Source of the DNA: a virus
Strand: one strand, 5' to 3'
IMG/VR virus record: IMGVR_UViG_3300009151_000104
Location: 1 to 49,378 of that record
DNA length: 49,378 bases
Shown here: one piece after another, positions 30,770-38,073 of the stretch
Layout of the letters: each line of letters starts with the position of its first letter
Numbering within the stretch: position 1 is the stretch's first letter
Position numbers and translations under genes: made by a program
The notes under the pieces: generated by a model
Told to the model about the DNA's origin: nothing
The model's input: the letters and a program-made list of their open reading frames with translations, nothing else
The model's database searches: none

Positions 30770-31177
30770 TTACACCAGATGCAAGTCCTGCTCGTATTTT
30801 TTGCAATTGTAAATCACCGTTGAATGCCGGACATCCATGAGTCGGCCAATTTCCGAATACGGCAAATGCAATTCATTTTTGGCGCGGTAAAACAGTTCGC
30901 GTCTTACTTTAACGACATCAGGTTTAATGTTTGGACTTCTTACGATATTCGGATCGATGCCGTGCATTGCGGCAATCTCCCGAAGCATGGCTGTGAACCG
31001 TTTGTTGGGGAGCTTAACCTGTAGGACGGGCTGGTCAGCTAAAAGTTTATTTTCTTGCGGCAATTTGACGCGCTCAGGCGGCACGACACCAGTGGGACCA
31101 GTGACGCCACCCAACCGTTTTTTGACGGCTAAGTATCTGGCTCTTAGTTCATCAAAAGTTTGCGGCTCTCTGTCCAT
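30770..31177 (-). CDS. DnaA domain IV-like replication protein
   Basis: This 135-residue protein ends in a DNA-binding region with REIAAMHGIDPNIVRSP, then VVKVRRELFYRAKN and LPYSEIGRLMDVRHSTVIYN (helices and HTH at about 65-128). The HSTV signature (118-121) and the pattern of Arg residues are those of bacterial DnaA C-terminal domains, which bind DnaA boxes. The AAA+ motor is absent. The protein may bind the phage origin and recruit host factors, or block host DnaA boxes. It is encoded just upstream of the helicase, next to an AT-rich region. Confidence 0.75.
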   Translation of the reverse strand: MDREPQTFDELRARYLAVKKRLGGVTGPTGVVPPERVKLPQENKLLADQPVLQVKLPNKRFTAMLREIAAMHGIDPNIVRSPNIKPDVVKVRRELFYRAKNELHLPYSEIGRLMDVRHSTVIYNCKKYEQDLHLV

Positions 31178-31527
31178 GTATCTTCCTCAACGCCATAAAT
31201 GGTGACTACCATAGGTATACCATGTTCACCCCATTCGGCAGCTATGGCTTGGCAATCCGAATCATCATCTACAACTTTAGTCTTAACCAATAAGTCACTG
31301 GTAGATTTTAGTAAGTTATCCAGATCCCGACGTCTTTTGTCAGGTTTAGTGGCTGATATGTGAATGATATACCGCCCAAGTATTTGAGCCTTGGTCTGCG
31401 CTTTGACCATCCAACCAGCTTCTTCAAGCCAAGCCATGTATTCAGGGGAACGATACATACGACCACCTTTGCCTACCTTCCATAAACGGTTCGTGCTGGG
31501 GGCCAATGGTAACTCAAGCCGAATCAT
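31144..31527 (-). CDS. rusA: RusA-like Holliday junction resolvase
   Basis: This 127-residue protein has the RusA pattern: APSTNRLWKVGKGGRMYRS at the N-terminus and then RRRDLDNLLKSTSDLL with VVDDDS (acidic residues Asp68, Asp70, Asp78 and Asp88). RusA cuts four-way junctions symmetrically and in phages resolves recombination intermediates before packaging. It overlaps the DnaA-like gene by 34 bases. Together with ERF and Gp157-like genes it makes a recombination module. Confidence 0.8.
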   Translation of the reverse strand: MIRLELPLAPSTNRLWKVGKGGRMYRSPEYMAWLEEAGWMVKAQTKAQILGRYIIHISATKPDKRRRDLDNLLKSTSDLLVKTKVVDDDSDCQAIAAEWGEHGIPMVVTIYGVEEDTWTESRKLLMN

Positions 31528-31732
31528 TCTGTTTCCAATCCAGAAAAAAGTGGTGGAGTGTAATCTCTTTGTTGGTGGCCTGTAATATACGAACCATCAA
31601 CGCTAAAGATGGGTCTTGAACTCCCCGCTCAATTCTAGAAATAGATGACGCAGTTGTTCCCGCCATTTTAGCTAGATCAACCAAAACGACGTTATTTTTC
31701 TTACGCCATTGACGTAATGGATGCTCATTCAT
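31514..31732 (-). CDS. XRE-family transcription regulator
   Basis: This 72-residue protein is a helix-turn-helix of the XRE/Cro type: LRQWRKKNNVVLVDLAKMAG, then TTASSISRIERGVQDPS and LALMVRILQAT. It has no extra domain, so it is more like Cro than CI. It overlaps both neighbours, which suggests that it is made with the resolvase. Its probable operator is in the 31.97-32.08-kb divergent region. Confidence 0.8.
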   Translation of the reverse strand: MNEHPLRQWRKKNNVVLVDLAKMAGTTASSISRIERGVQDPSLALMVRILQATNKEITLHHFFLDWKQNDSA

Positions 31733-31973
31733 TCGGTACTACTCTCGGCCTCTCACGCTTGACTGGTAAAGGTGAAATAACTTCAGGACGCCCCATTGTT
31801 ACGTTTACCTGTCCACGAATTTCTTTATTGTTCCAAGTCCAGCATTCACCAGTTTCGTCTTGAAACACTACCCAAAGCAGGTCATGCTCTGCGCCGTAAT
31901 CGATCATGGCATGGGCTAGTCCCTTGCCTTTTGGAGATATGACAGGAATTGGCGGGTTGAGTTGTAAAAGCAT
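31725..31973 (-). CDS. Small conserved phage protein with GECWTW motif
   Basis: I start at ATG 31973 (MLLQLNPPIPVISPKGKG) because AGAGGATAAG precedes it; an upstream frame to 32063 has no ribosome site and crosses the operator. The 82-residue product contains HAMIDYGAEHDLLWVVF and TGECWTWNNKEIRGQ, then NVTMGRPE. I recognise this as a family found in many proteobacterial phages and prophages, of unknown function. It overlaps the XRE gene. Confidence 0.6.
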   Translation of the reverse strand: MLLQLNPPIPVISPKGKGLAHAMIDYGAEHDLLWVVFQDETGECWTWNNKEIRGQVNVTMGRPEVISPLPVKRERPRVVPNE

Positions 31974-32023
31974 CTTATCCTCTTGACTTTGTTTACACCA
32001 TGCGTAAATGATTGAAGCGTTGA

Positions 32024-32038
32024 GAACAAGAACAGAAC
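32024..32038. promoter_or_regulatory. GAAC-N7-GAAC, alphaproteobacterial LexA-box-like
   Basis: GAAC at 32024 and 32035 have exactly seven bases between them, matching the alphaproteobacterial SOS box; a third GAAC lies between them at 32030. It sits in the divergent region ahead of the recombination genes. A single match of this length could occur by chance once or twice in the window. Confidence 0.4.
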
Positions 32039-32059
32039 AAAATCCTAAACAGGGATTTT
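32039..32059. promoter_or_regulatory. Operator-like palindrome ahead of the recombination genes
   Basis: AAAATCC (32039-32045) and GGATTTT (32053-32059) form a perfect inverted repeat with a seven-base spacer, 16 bases before the start codon at 32076. The neighbouring XRE regulator is a plausible binder. Confidence 0.5.
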
Positions 32060-32075
32060 GCACGAAAGGTAAAAA

Positions 32076-32573
32076 ATGGCCACCAAATATAGCGTAGATA
32101 TCCTGCGGCGCACTATTGAGCTGCTGCTTGAAAGATACCCAGAACTTAAAGAAGATGAAGACCTTAAAGCGGATATGCTTGAAGGATCCACCGATTTTGA
32201 AGAAACGATGGAAAAGCTACTGCGTCGTACACAAGATAGTATTTACTTAGCCAAAGCGTGTCAGGATGCTGAACGCGATATCCATGATCGTCGCAAGCGG
32301 TTTGAAAAACGGGTAGAATTTGGCCGGGAAATGATGAAGCGACTCATGGAAACCGCCGATGTGCGCAAACTTGAGTTTCCAACAGCCACCCTATCATTGA
32401 TGAATACACCACCACAAGTCGTAATTCTTAACGAGTATGAGATCCCCGACGATTTCATGCGAATCAAGAAAGAACCTAACAAAGTGCTATTGAAAGAAAT
32501 GTTGGAGAAAATGGATGTGCGTGGCGCTACCCTCTCAAACGGGGGCACAGCCCTCGTCATCCGTGGAGCATAA
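32076..32573 (+). CDS. Gp157-family protein
   Basis: This 165-residue protein is mostly helical with a basic coiled coil (YLAKACQDAERDIHDRRKRFE). The C-terminal domain has PTATLSLMNTPPQVVILNEY and IPDDFMRIKKEPNK, then VRGATLSNGGTALVIR. This is the Gp157 pattern seen in siphoviruses and other phages, usually next to recombination genes. It was first linked to phage-resistance in Streptococcus thermophilus, but its biochemical role is unknown. It starts after a good ribosome site and begins the rightward recombination operon. Confidence 0.75.
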   Translation: MATKYSVDILRRTIELLLERYPELKEDEDLKADMLEGSTDFEETMEKLLRRTQDSIYLAKACQDAERDIHDRRKRFEKRVEFGREMMKRLMETADVRKLEFPTATLSLMNTPPQVVILNEYEIPDDFMRIKKEPNKVLLKEMLEKMDVRGATLSNGGTALVIRGA

Positions 32574-32577
32574 GCCA

Positions 32578-33252
32578 ATGAGTGCAAAGATTGCATTAGC
32601 TCTCCACAACGTAATGACCAAAGTTACGTATGTGCAAAAAGGCAGCGAGAATAAGTTCCACGGCTATAAATATGTTTCCGAAGCTGATCTATTGGAAAAG
32701 CTTCGCCCTGCATTGATTGAAGAAGGTCTTATCCTTATTCCATCAATTGAGATGGTTCGTCCTATGGATGAGCATGGCAATACCGTTGTAGATATGCGGT
32801 ATCAGATTGTTCATAAGGATGGGGATATCTGGCCGCATTTGATTCGTGTTGCTGGGTGCGGAAATGACCGCTCCAAAAACGGAACTGTAGGCGATAAGGG
32901 GCTATACAAAGCTATCACTGGTGCGAATAAGTATTTCTTATTCAAGCTATTTCAGATTGAGACGGGTGATGACCCGGAGCGGGATAGTACGCCAGTAGCT
33001 CAAGAAGCCTCACCAGCCGCGCAATCGCATTGGCCGGATTATACCAAAGATTTGTACACTTATATGAGTGCATTTCAGTTTGCCATCAATCTGTGTGTAA
33101 CCGTTAAGGAAGTGCAGGACTTTTGGAAACAAGAATTGAAAGAAAACTTCTCCACCATGAAATTGGAAAAAGATGGTGAGGATTATGAGGCATTGCGTCA
33201 GTTGTGTGCTGATCGTGTAAAAGAAATTAACGCTGAAAAGAAAGGAAAGTAA
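32578..33252 (+). CDS. erf: ERF-family single-strand annealing protein
   Basis: I start at ATG 32578 (MSAKIALALHNVMTKV), with GGAG ten bases upstream; a longer frame overlaps the previous gene. The 224-residue protein has the ERF pattern FHGYKYVSEADLLEKLRPAL, then IRVAGCGNDRSKNG and DKGLYKAITGANKYFLFKLF with GDDPE. ERF proteins anneal complementary single strands in phage recombination. The C-terminal 60 residues are a separate helical part, perhaps for protein contacts. RusA is encoded on the other strand nearby. Confidence 0.85.
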   Translation: MSAKIALALHNVMTKVTYVQKGSENKFHGYKYVSEADLLEKLRPALIEEGLILIPSIEMVRPMDEHGNTVVDMRYQIVHKDGDIWPHLIRVAGCGNDRSKNGTVGDKGLYKAITGANKYFLFKLFQIETGDDPERDSTPVAQEASPAAQSHWPDYTKDLYTYMSAFQFAINLCVTVKEVQDFWKQELKENFSTMKLEKDGEDYEALRQLCADRVKEINAEKKGK

Positions 33253-33253
33253 G

Positions 33254-33553
33254 ATGGCTTACGAACAGCGCGACAACAGTGGATCTCTATTTAAAAATAC
33301 CTATAAACAGCGAGATAATCAGCCGGATTATACGGGTAATGCCGTTGTAGATGGTTCAGATTACCGTGTAAGTGCTTGGGTAAAAGACGGAAGCAAGGGC
33401 AAATTTTTCTCCCTTTCGTTTACACCTAAAGATGCAATGGGCGAAAGTGCAACCGCCCCGACAGCGCCTTCCTCACCGAGTAAGACAACGACGAAAGCAC
33501 CAGTCAAGCGTGAGGTAATTGAGGATGAAATCGACGACGAAATACCTTTCTGA
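33254..33553 (+). CDS. Small protein with an SSB-like C-terminal tip
   Basis: This 99-residue protein starts MAYEQRDNSGSLFKNTYKQR and has one short beta domain (YTGNAVVDGSDYRVSAWVKD, then KGKFFSLSF). A Pro/Thr/Ser/Lys linker follows, and it ends in EIDDEIPF. This end matches the acidic SSB C-terminal peptide (DDDIPF type) that recruits replication and repair proteins. The N-terminal domain looks like a known phage protein family of about 65 residues. It may be a minimal single-strand-binding or partner-recruiting protein. It lies directly after erf. Confidence 0.6.
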   Translation: MAYEQRDNSGSLFKNTYKQRDNQPDYTGNAVVDGSDYRVSAWVKDGSKGKFFSLSFTPKDAMGESATAPTAPSSPSKTTTKAPVKREVIEDEIDDEIPF

Positions 33554-33761
33554 GCAAAGTGGAACTGAATATATTGTTCTTTCTTATCGTACTGATAAGC
33601 ATGGCCATGTGCGCAAGACAAAACTGGGCAAAGGTTTTACTGGTCGCAAAGAAGGAACAATTAACGTCAACTTTGAAGCTGTCCCATTGCCTAACCAAGA
33701 TGGTGAATGCTGGGTATCTTTAGTTCCGTATGACCCTAACTTTGGTGAGCAATACGAATGA
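33525..33761 (+). CDS. Small hypothetical protein, 78 residues
   Basis: I start at ATG 33525 (MKSTTKYLSEQSGTEY) with GAGG nine bases upstream; the gene overlaps the end of the previous one by 29 bases in another frame. The domain is beta-rich (YIVLSYRTDKHGHVRKTKLG, GTINVNFEAVPL) and ends acidic. Not recognised. It belongs to the recombination operon by spacing. Confidence 0.5.
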   Translation: MKSTTKYLSEQSGTEYIVLSYRTDKHGHVRKTKLGKGFTGRKEGTINVNFEAVPLPNQDGECWVSLVPYDPNFGEQYE

Positions 33762-34096
33762 CCCAATTTATATCCGATGAAATGATGGAAGAAGCCTTAT
33801 TATTTCTCGCCAATCATAGTTCTCTTGGTGCAGAAGCCAGAGCAAATCGGTTTAAAGCGGAGCATGCGCGCAAGAGGATCAGAGCCAATCTGATCCTCAC
33901 TTCTGAAGAAAAGACATCTGCCATGAAAGAAGCATGGGCAGAACAGCATGAGCGATACGCCGAAGCTGTAAATGATGAAGCTGAAGCTATACGATTTGAT
34001 GAATATTTTCGCGCTGAACGTAACCGCGCCGATTCGATTATTGAGGCTTGGAGATCTGAGCAAGCTAATCAAAGAGCCGGAACAAACTTCAAATGA
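33758..34096 (+). CDS. Small helical phage protein, 112 residues
   Basis: The start overlaps the previous stop (ATGA). Most of the protein is helix rich in Ala, Glu, Arg and Lys: EEALLFLANHSSLGAEARAN, AWAEQHERYAEAVND, and ADSIIEAWRSEQANQRAG. I recognise the pattern from a frequent phage family of unknown function located near recombination genes. It is likely a coiled or helical bundle. Confidence 0.55.
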   Translation: MTQFISDEMMEEALLFLANHSSLGAEARANRFKAEHARKRIRANLILTSEEKTSAMKEAWAEQHERYAEAVNDEAEAIRFDEYFRAERNRADSIIEAWRSEQANQRAGTNFK

Positions 34097-34632
34097 CCTT
34101 GAATGATATTGTGACAATTCCTTTTTCAGAAGAGGATGTTGCATATGTTAAACACATGGCAAGGCTACGAAACGGTGGCCCCGGCAATGATGGTAAACCA
34201 GACAAAAGTTCTGCTTTTAAAGTAAGAAACCAAACGTCTGAAGAAAACCATGTTTTAGGATTGTTCGCAGAGGTTGCAGTCTCGCGGTATTTAGATGCCC
34301 CATTTGATGAATCAATCTATTTCGGCGGCGATGGCGGCAAACCTGACATTGTTTTGAAGAATTTAAAGATTGAAGTCAGGGCCACTAAATTTTACCCACC
34401 AATTTTAAAATTCAATGATTTAGTTACATCGCAAGCTAATGTTTATATATTGTGCCGAGTTGGCCCGTTAGATTCACTACGATCATTTGTAGAAATATGG
34501 GGGTGCGTAAGTAAGAAACGATTCTTAAAAGAACATACTCAACAAGATTTTGGATATGGATCACGGTTTGTCATGCAAGCGGAACAGTTATCGCCTATGA
34601 CAGCTATGAAAGAATATCTGGAGGTTTCATGA
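34093..34632 (+). CDS. PD-(D/E)XK-like nuclease candidate
   Basis: This 179-residue protein contains HVLGLFAEVAVSRYLD, with Glu60, and GGDGGKPDIVLKNLKIEVRAT. The latter gives the order PD(85)...E94-V-R96 of PD-(D/E)XK nucleases, with Arg in place of the Lys. The rest (YILCRVGPLDSLRSFVEIWG) fits the central sheet. It may process DNA ends or be a restriction-type enzyme. The Lys-to-Arg change leaves activity uncertain. It is coupled to both neighbours by ATGA overlaps. Confidence 0.55.
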   Translation: MTLNDIVTIPFSEEDVAYVKHMARLRNGGPGNDGKPDKSSAFKVRNQTSEENHVLGLFAEVAVSRYLDAPFDESIYFGGDGGKPDIVLKNLKIEVRATKFYPPILKFNDLVTSQANVYILCRVGPLDSLRSFVEIWGCVSKKRFLKEHTQQDFGYGSRFVMQAEQLSPMTAMKEYLEVS

Positions 34633-34985
34633 CTGAAGATATGGGAACTACTGCAAGAGGTAGTTTATCTGGCAAACGAAAGCTTGCTATATGGGAACGA
34701 GAAAGAGGATGCTGCATGGAATGCGGCGTCAAGCTCATGACTGGTCAATTTATATATGAGCATGTTCGTGCCTTAGAATTAGGCGGAACTGATACAGACG
34801 ACAATATCAGGCTAACATGCAAGCCTTGCGCAAAAGAAAAGACAAAAAAGGATCACAAAATGGCGGCAAAAGCAAAAAGAGTGAAACAAAATTACTTAGG
34901 TCTAAAACAGTCGCGCTCACCACTCCCATGTGGTAAGATGTCTAAATGGAAAAAGAAGATGGATGGTACCGTCGTCCCGCGTTGA
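34629..34985 (+). CDS. HNH endonuclease
   Basis: This 118-residue protein has the HNH fold pattern. A basic start is followed by CCMECGVKLMTG (Cys29, Cys32), then EHVRALELGGTDTDDNIRLTC (His45, Asn59) and CKPCAKEKTKKDH (Cys64, Cys67, His76). The four cysteines would bind zinc. In phages such enzymes either act with terminase or are homing enzymes; here it is in the recombination operon, far from terminase. It is coupled to the previous gene. Confidence 0.75.
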   Translation: MTEDMGTTARGSLSGKRKLAIWERERGCCMECGVKLMTGQFIYEHVRALELGGTDTDDNIRLTCKPCAKEKTKKDHKMAAKAKRVKQNYLGLKQSRSPLPCGKMSKWKKKMDGTVVPR

Positions 34986-34990
34986 GCGTG

Positions 34991-35410
34991 ATGAAACTAT
35001 CCGCCCCACTTCTTGCTGCATTGCTTGTTACAGGGTGTGAAACAACAAGCTATTCATCACAACCGACCCTGCATGAAATGATTCGTGTGGCAGCGGTTTC
35101 GCATGACATCAATCCAGAGATTGCTCTTGGCTTGGTTGATGTTGAAAGCACATTCAAACCCAACATAATTAAAGATGGTAACTACGGACTTATGCAAATA
35201 CGCATAGGTACAGCTAGAGCTATGGGTTTTAGGGGGTCGTTCACTGAACTACTGATACCCGAAAACAACCTTGAGTATGGTATGCGGTATCTACACTATT
35301 GTTATATGAAACACGGGGAAGATAGGCTTGCGCTTGGTTGTTATAATGGTTCAACCTCGCCAAGGAACCGCTATCCTCGCCGCGTCATACGAGCATCTGA
35401 GAAGTACTAA
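34991..35410 (+). CDS. Lipoprotein lytic transglycosylase
   Basis: I start at ATG 34991 because the peptide MKLSAPLLAALLVTGCETTS then has a proper lipoprotein signal with the lipobox LVTGC (Cys16). The alternative start at 34946 would place a charged extension in front. The mature part is an SLT domain: DVESTF (Glu52, catalytic), NYGLMQI (64-70), YGMRYLHYCY and ALGCYNGS. It would be lipid-anchored in the outer membrane and cut glycan strands. It is the last rightward gene, and its stop overlaps the convergent late gene. Confidence 0.75.
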   Translation: MKLSAPLLAALLVTGCETTSYSSQPTLHEMIRVAAVSHDINPEIALGLVDVESTFKPNIIKDGNYGLMQIRIGTARAMGFRGSFTELLIPENNLEYGMRYLHYCYMKHGEDRLALGCYNGSTSPRNRYPRRVIRASEKY

Positions 35411-38073
35411 GCAGCCACACTTCGTGCCACATGGAGCGCCTGCACAATAGCATCGTCTGGCATGCTAAGCATTTGTTCCGTGTGGTGCGCCAATAGCTTC
35501 TGATTCCGCATTGATTCGCTTACAAGCTTATCTGCCGCCTTATCAATGACAGATCCGCCACGAGCATAGCCATCAGGTCGCGTAGGTAGGCTGTTTACAG
35601 TAGGGGATTTTTCATCACGTTGAGGTGTTGCAGCAGACAAATATGCTCCGCGTCCTTCTTTTGATAAGAAGTTGGCCAACGATCCCAATCCTTCAGGGGT
35701 TGGCTTCTCCATCAAACGAGCCATCAAAGCCGGATTGCTTGCAGCTTGCTGCAACAGAGTAATTGCTTGATCCCGTGTCCCCCCAAAAATAAAATCTGTT
35801 CCTTTGTGCAAAAGGTTTTTTATTGCACCGCCCTGAGGGCTTGCAATGCCTAAAGCTGTTCCAGCTGCCTCAGCTAATTCTGCGGGGACGCCAGTGGTGG
35901 CACTTACAATTTGGCCTGCAAGATTACCAGCTACAGCATCAGAAATTGCCCCAGCAGCCCTGCCGTACAATAAAGTCATCATATTATTATTAGCTAAATC
36001 ATTTAAAGTTTTCGTGCTTACTGCGCTTCCTGATGGAAGTTGCGAAATTGCTTTAGCTGAATTTTTTAATTGCTCAAGAAACTGTTGATCTTGTTCTGAT
36101 GGAAACAATTGAGCAAATTTATCTGCGTGAGTTTCCAAAAAATTAGACAATGATTTTGGATTATTTTGAGAAAATATTGTGTTAAAATTTTCGCCAAATT
36201 GGCGCATTTGAGTTTGTTGAATAGACTCATCTAATCGTTGAGAAATGTTGGTTATTCTATCGGACAAGCCGGGAACTTGTTCAATAATTGACGCATTTTT
36301 GGGGTCATTGACAAACTCCAATGCCTTTTTAGGAGTTATTTGTATATCAGAACCATTTTTGGTTAATTTCCCAATTATATAATCTGATATGCTTTGGTCA
36401 GCCTGATCACCAACAACACTTCTCAATTGGCGCAAATTTTGAGACGCATTAGAACTACCATATAATTTGTCTAGTGTTGCTTCAGGAGCAACTTTAGGCA
36501 TATTAGGAGCTTGTTCGGCAACCAATTGCTTCATAAATCCTGCGTCAAAAGTATCGTGATAATCTTTTGTTAAAGCGCGAGCATTGTTCCATGCTTCAAT
36601 TTCTCCATATGTATTTCCAAATCTGACATTTTCAGAATTGCTTAAAACTTGAGCAATTCTGTCAGCAAAACCATATAGATCACCAGATTTAATTGGCGTA
36701 GGACTTTGAAAAGCAGATCGCGCTTTAGTTAAAGTAAGGGAGCGTAAATTTTGCAAAGTTTTAAATGGAATTTGCGATCCTTCAGCCGATGCCGCTGCGT
36801 CAAGAAATCGTTTAATATCACTTGGAAATGCTTCTTTTGAAACAGGTTCTAAACTGTCGTAAAAATCATATAGCGGGGCAACCGATTTATTTTTATATAA
36901 CCCTGCAGCACTTAAAGCCGGATCATCCCACGCCTCTTTTACTGCCTGATCTTTTGCTTTTTCTAAATTTAATACTAATTCATTGGTATTTTTGGCTGCG
37001 TCACCTTGAGGGTTTGTTCCGGGTTTAAATCCATATGATTCCGCAACATCAATATCATTTTTAATTGAAGGATGTTCTTGAATTTTTGTTGCCAGATCAG
37101 CAGCTGCCGATTCAGTTGCTTCTTTTGATCGAGCTTGTGTTTCAATTCGGTTTGCTTTCTCCGACTCTGAAGGAGTTTCTTTAAGCGCATCAATTTTGCG
37201 TTGCAGAGCAGATGCTTGCGCTACTTGTTCATTAGTCCCGGTCAATTGCAATTTTTGCGCAGAAGTTAAATTTACATCTGGCAAAACATTTACATTTTGG
37301 CGTAATGCTTCAGGCACATCAGAAGGGTTTGAAAATGCTTCACGTTGTGTTTGCCCAGCCAGCCGTTCAGCGCGTTCCGTTACAGCAGCCGTACTTCTAG
37401 CATTTAAAAACCCTGTCGCAGCCATTACTGGCAACGCACCCGCAAAACTTCCTAAAATGCGAGCAGGACCGCGATAGTCTTCGGGAGCTATTTCTGCTGC
37501 AGCCTGTCCAGTTAAACCAGATAACCCTCCAGCTATTAAATTTTTTGCATAATCACCCGCAGAGCCTACTTCTCCTAAAATTGTTTTTGCCCATTCAGTA
37601 GTTTTTGGATAAATTGAAGATAACCCAGATGCTTCGGCTGCGCTAACACCCGCTGCTGGCAACGCTACTGAAGCTCCAGCCTCACCCGCACTTTGCAGGC
37701 TACGTTCAATTGCGCCACGAGGTTCATGTTCTCTTGGGTCTGCCCCAATAAGTCCCATGCCACCCATTATTGATTCAGAACCAAGAAATGGTTTTTTAAT
37801 TTCATATTCTTCAGGCAACGCTAAATTTAAAGCACCTGTTGTGACGTCAACAGGAAACCCTAATGTATTAGCTAGTCCTCGATTGAAACCAACAAAAGGC
37901 GCTTCAACGGTTGAATAAATATTTGGTTGAACTGTTTGATTAGATTTTTTTAATGCATCTGTAACATTATCCCATGCCTCGGAAGATGAAGTTTGCTTAG
38001 TAGCGGGTTTTGCGGAAAGAGCCGCCGCTACGTTACCCCAAGCACTGGCATTTTGGTTTTTATTATCAACCAT
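35407..38073 (-). CDS. Large helical virion protein, probable ejection protein
   Basis: This 888-residue protein has no recognised enzyme domain. It is Ala-, Ser- and Gln-rich and helical. Hydrophobic stretches (GEAGASVALPAAGVSAAEA, RILGSFAGALPVMAATGFL, AAGAISDAVAGNLAGQIVSA) could insert into membranes. It ends with a YARGGSVIDKAADKL motif and ALHVARSV, the basic-GG plus ALxxAR signature found in other proteins of this phage. Size, composition and neighbourhood with the 1315-residue protein fit an internal protein injected with the DNA, like P22 gp16/gp20 or T7 gp16, but sequence similarity to them was not seen. The stop overlaps the lytic transglycosylase stop by four bases. Confidence 0.55.
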   Translation of the reverse strand: MVDNKNQNASAWGNVAAALSAKPATKQTSSSEAWDNVTDALKKSNQTVQPNIYSTVEAPFVGFNRGLANTLGFPVDVTTGALNLALPEEYEIKKPFLGSESIMGGMGLIGADPREHEPRGAIERSLQSAGEAGASVALPAAGVSAAEASGLSSIYPKTTEWAKTILGEVGSAGDYAKNLIAGGLSGLTGQAAAEIAPEDYRGPARILGSFAGALPVMAATGFLNARSTAAVTERAERLAGQTQREAFSNPSDVPEALRQNVNVLPDVNLTSAQKLQLTGTNEQVAQASALQRKIDALKETPSESEKANRIETQARSKEATESAAADLATKIQEHPSIKNDIDVAESYGFKPGTNPQGDAAKNTNELVLNLEKAKDQAVKEAWDDPALSAAGLYKNKSVAPLYDFYDSLEPVSKEAFPSDIKRFLDAAASAEGSQIPFKTLQNLRSLTLTKARSAFQSPTPIKSGDLYGFADRIAQVLSNSENVRFGNTYGEIEAWNNARALTKDYHDTFDAGFMKQLVAEQAPNMPKVAPEATLDKLYGSSNASQNLRQLRSVVGDQADQSISDYIIGKLTKNGSDIQITPKKALEFVNDPKNASIIEQVPGLSDRITNISQRLDESIQQTQMRQFGENFNTIFSQNNPKSLSNFLETHADKFAQLFPSEQDQQFLEQLKNSAKAISQLPSGSAVSTKTLNDLANNNMMTLLYGRAAGAISDAVAGNLAGQIVSATTGVPAELAEAAGTALGIASPQGGAIKNLLHKGTDFIFGGTRDQAITLLQQAASNPALMARLMEKPTPEGLGSLANFLSKEGRGAYLSAATPQRDEKSPTVNSLPTRPDGYARGGSVIDKAADKLVSESMRNQKLLAHHTEQMLSMPDDAIVQALHVARSVAA

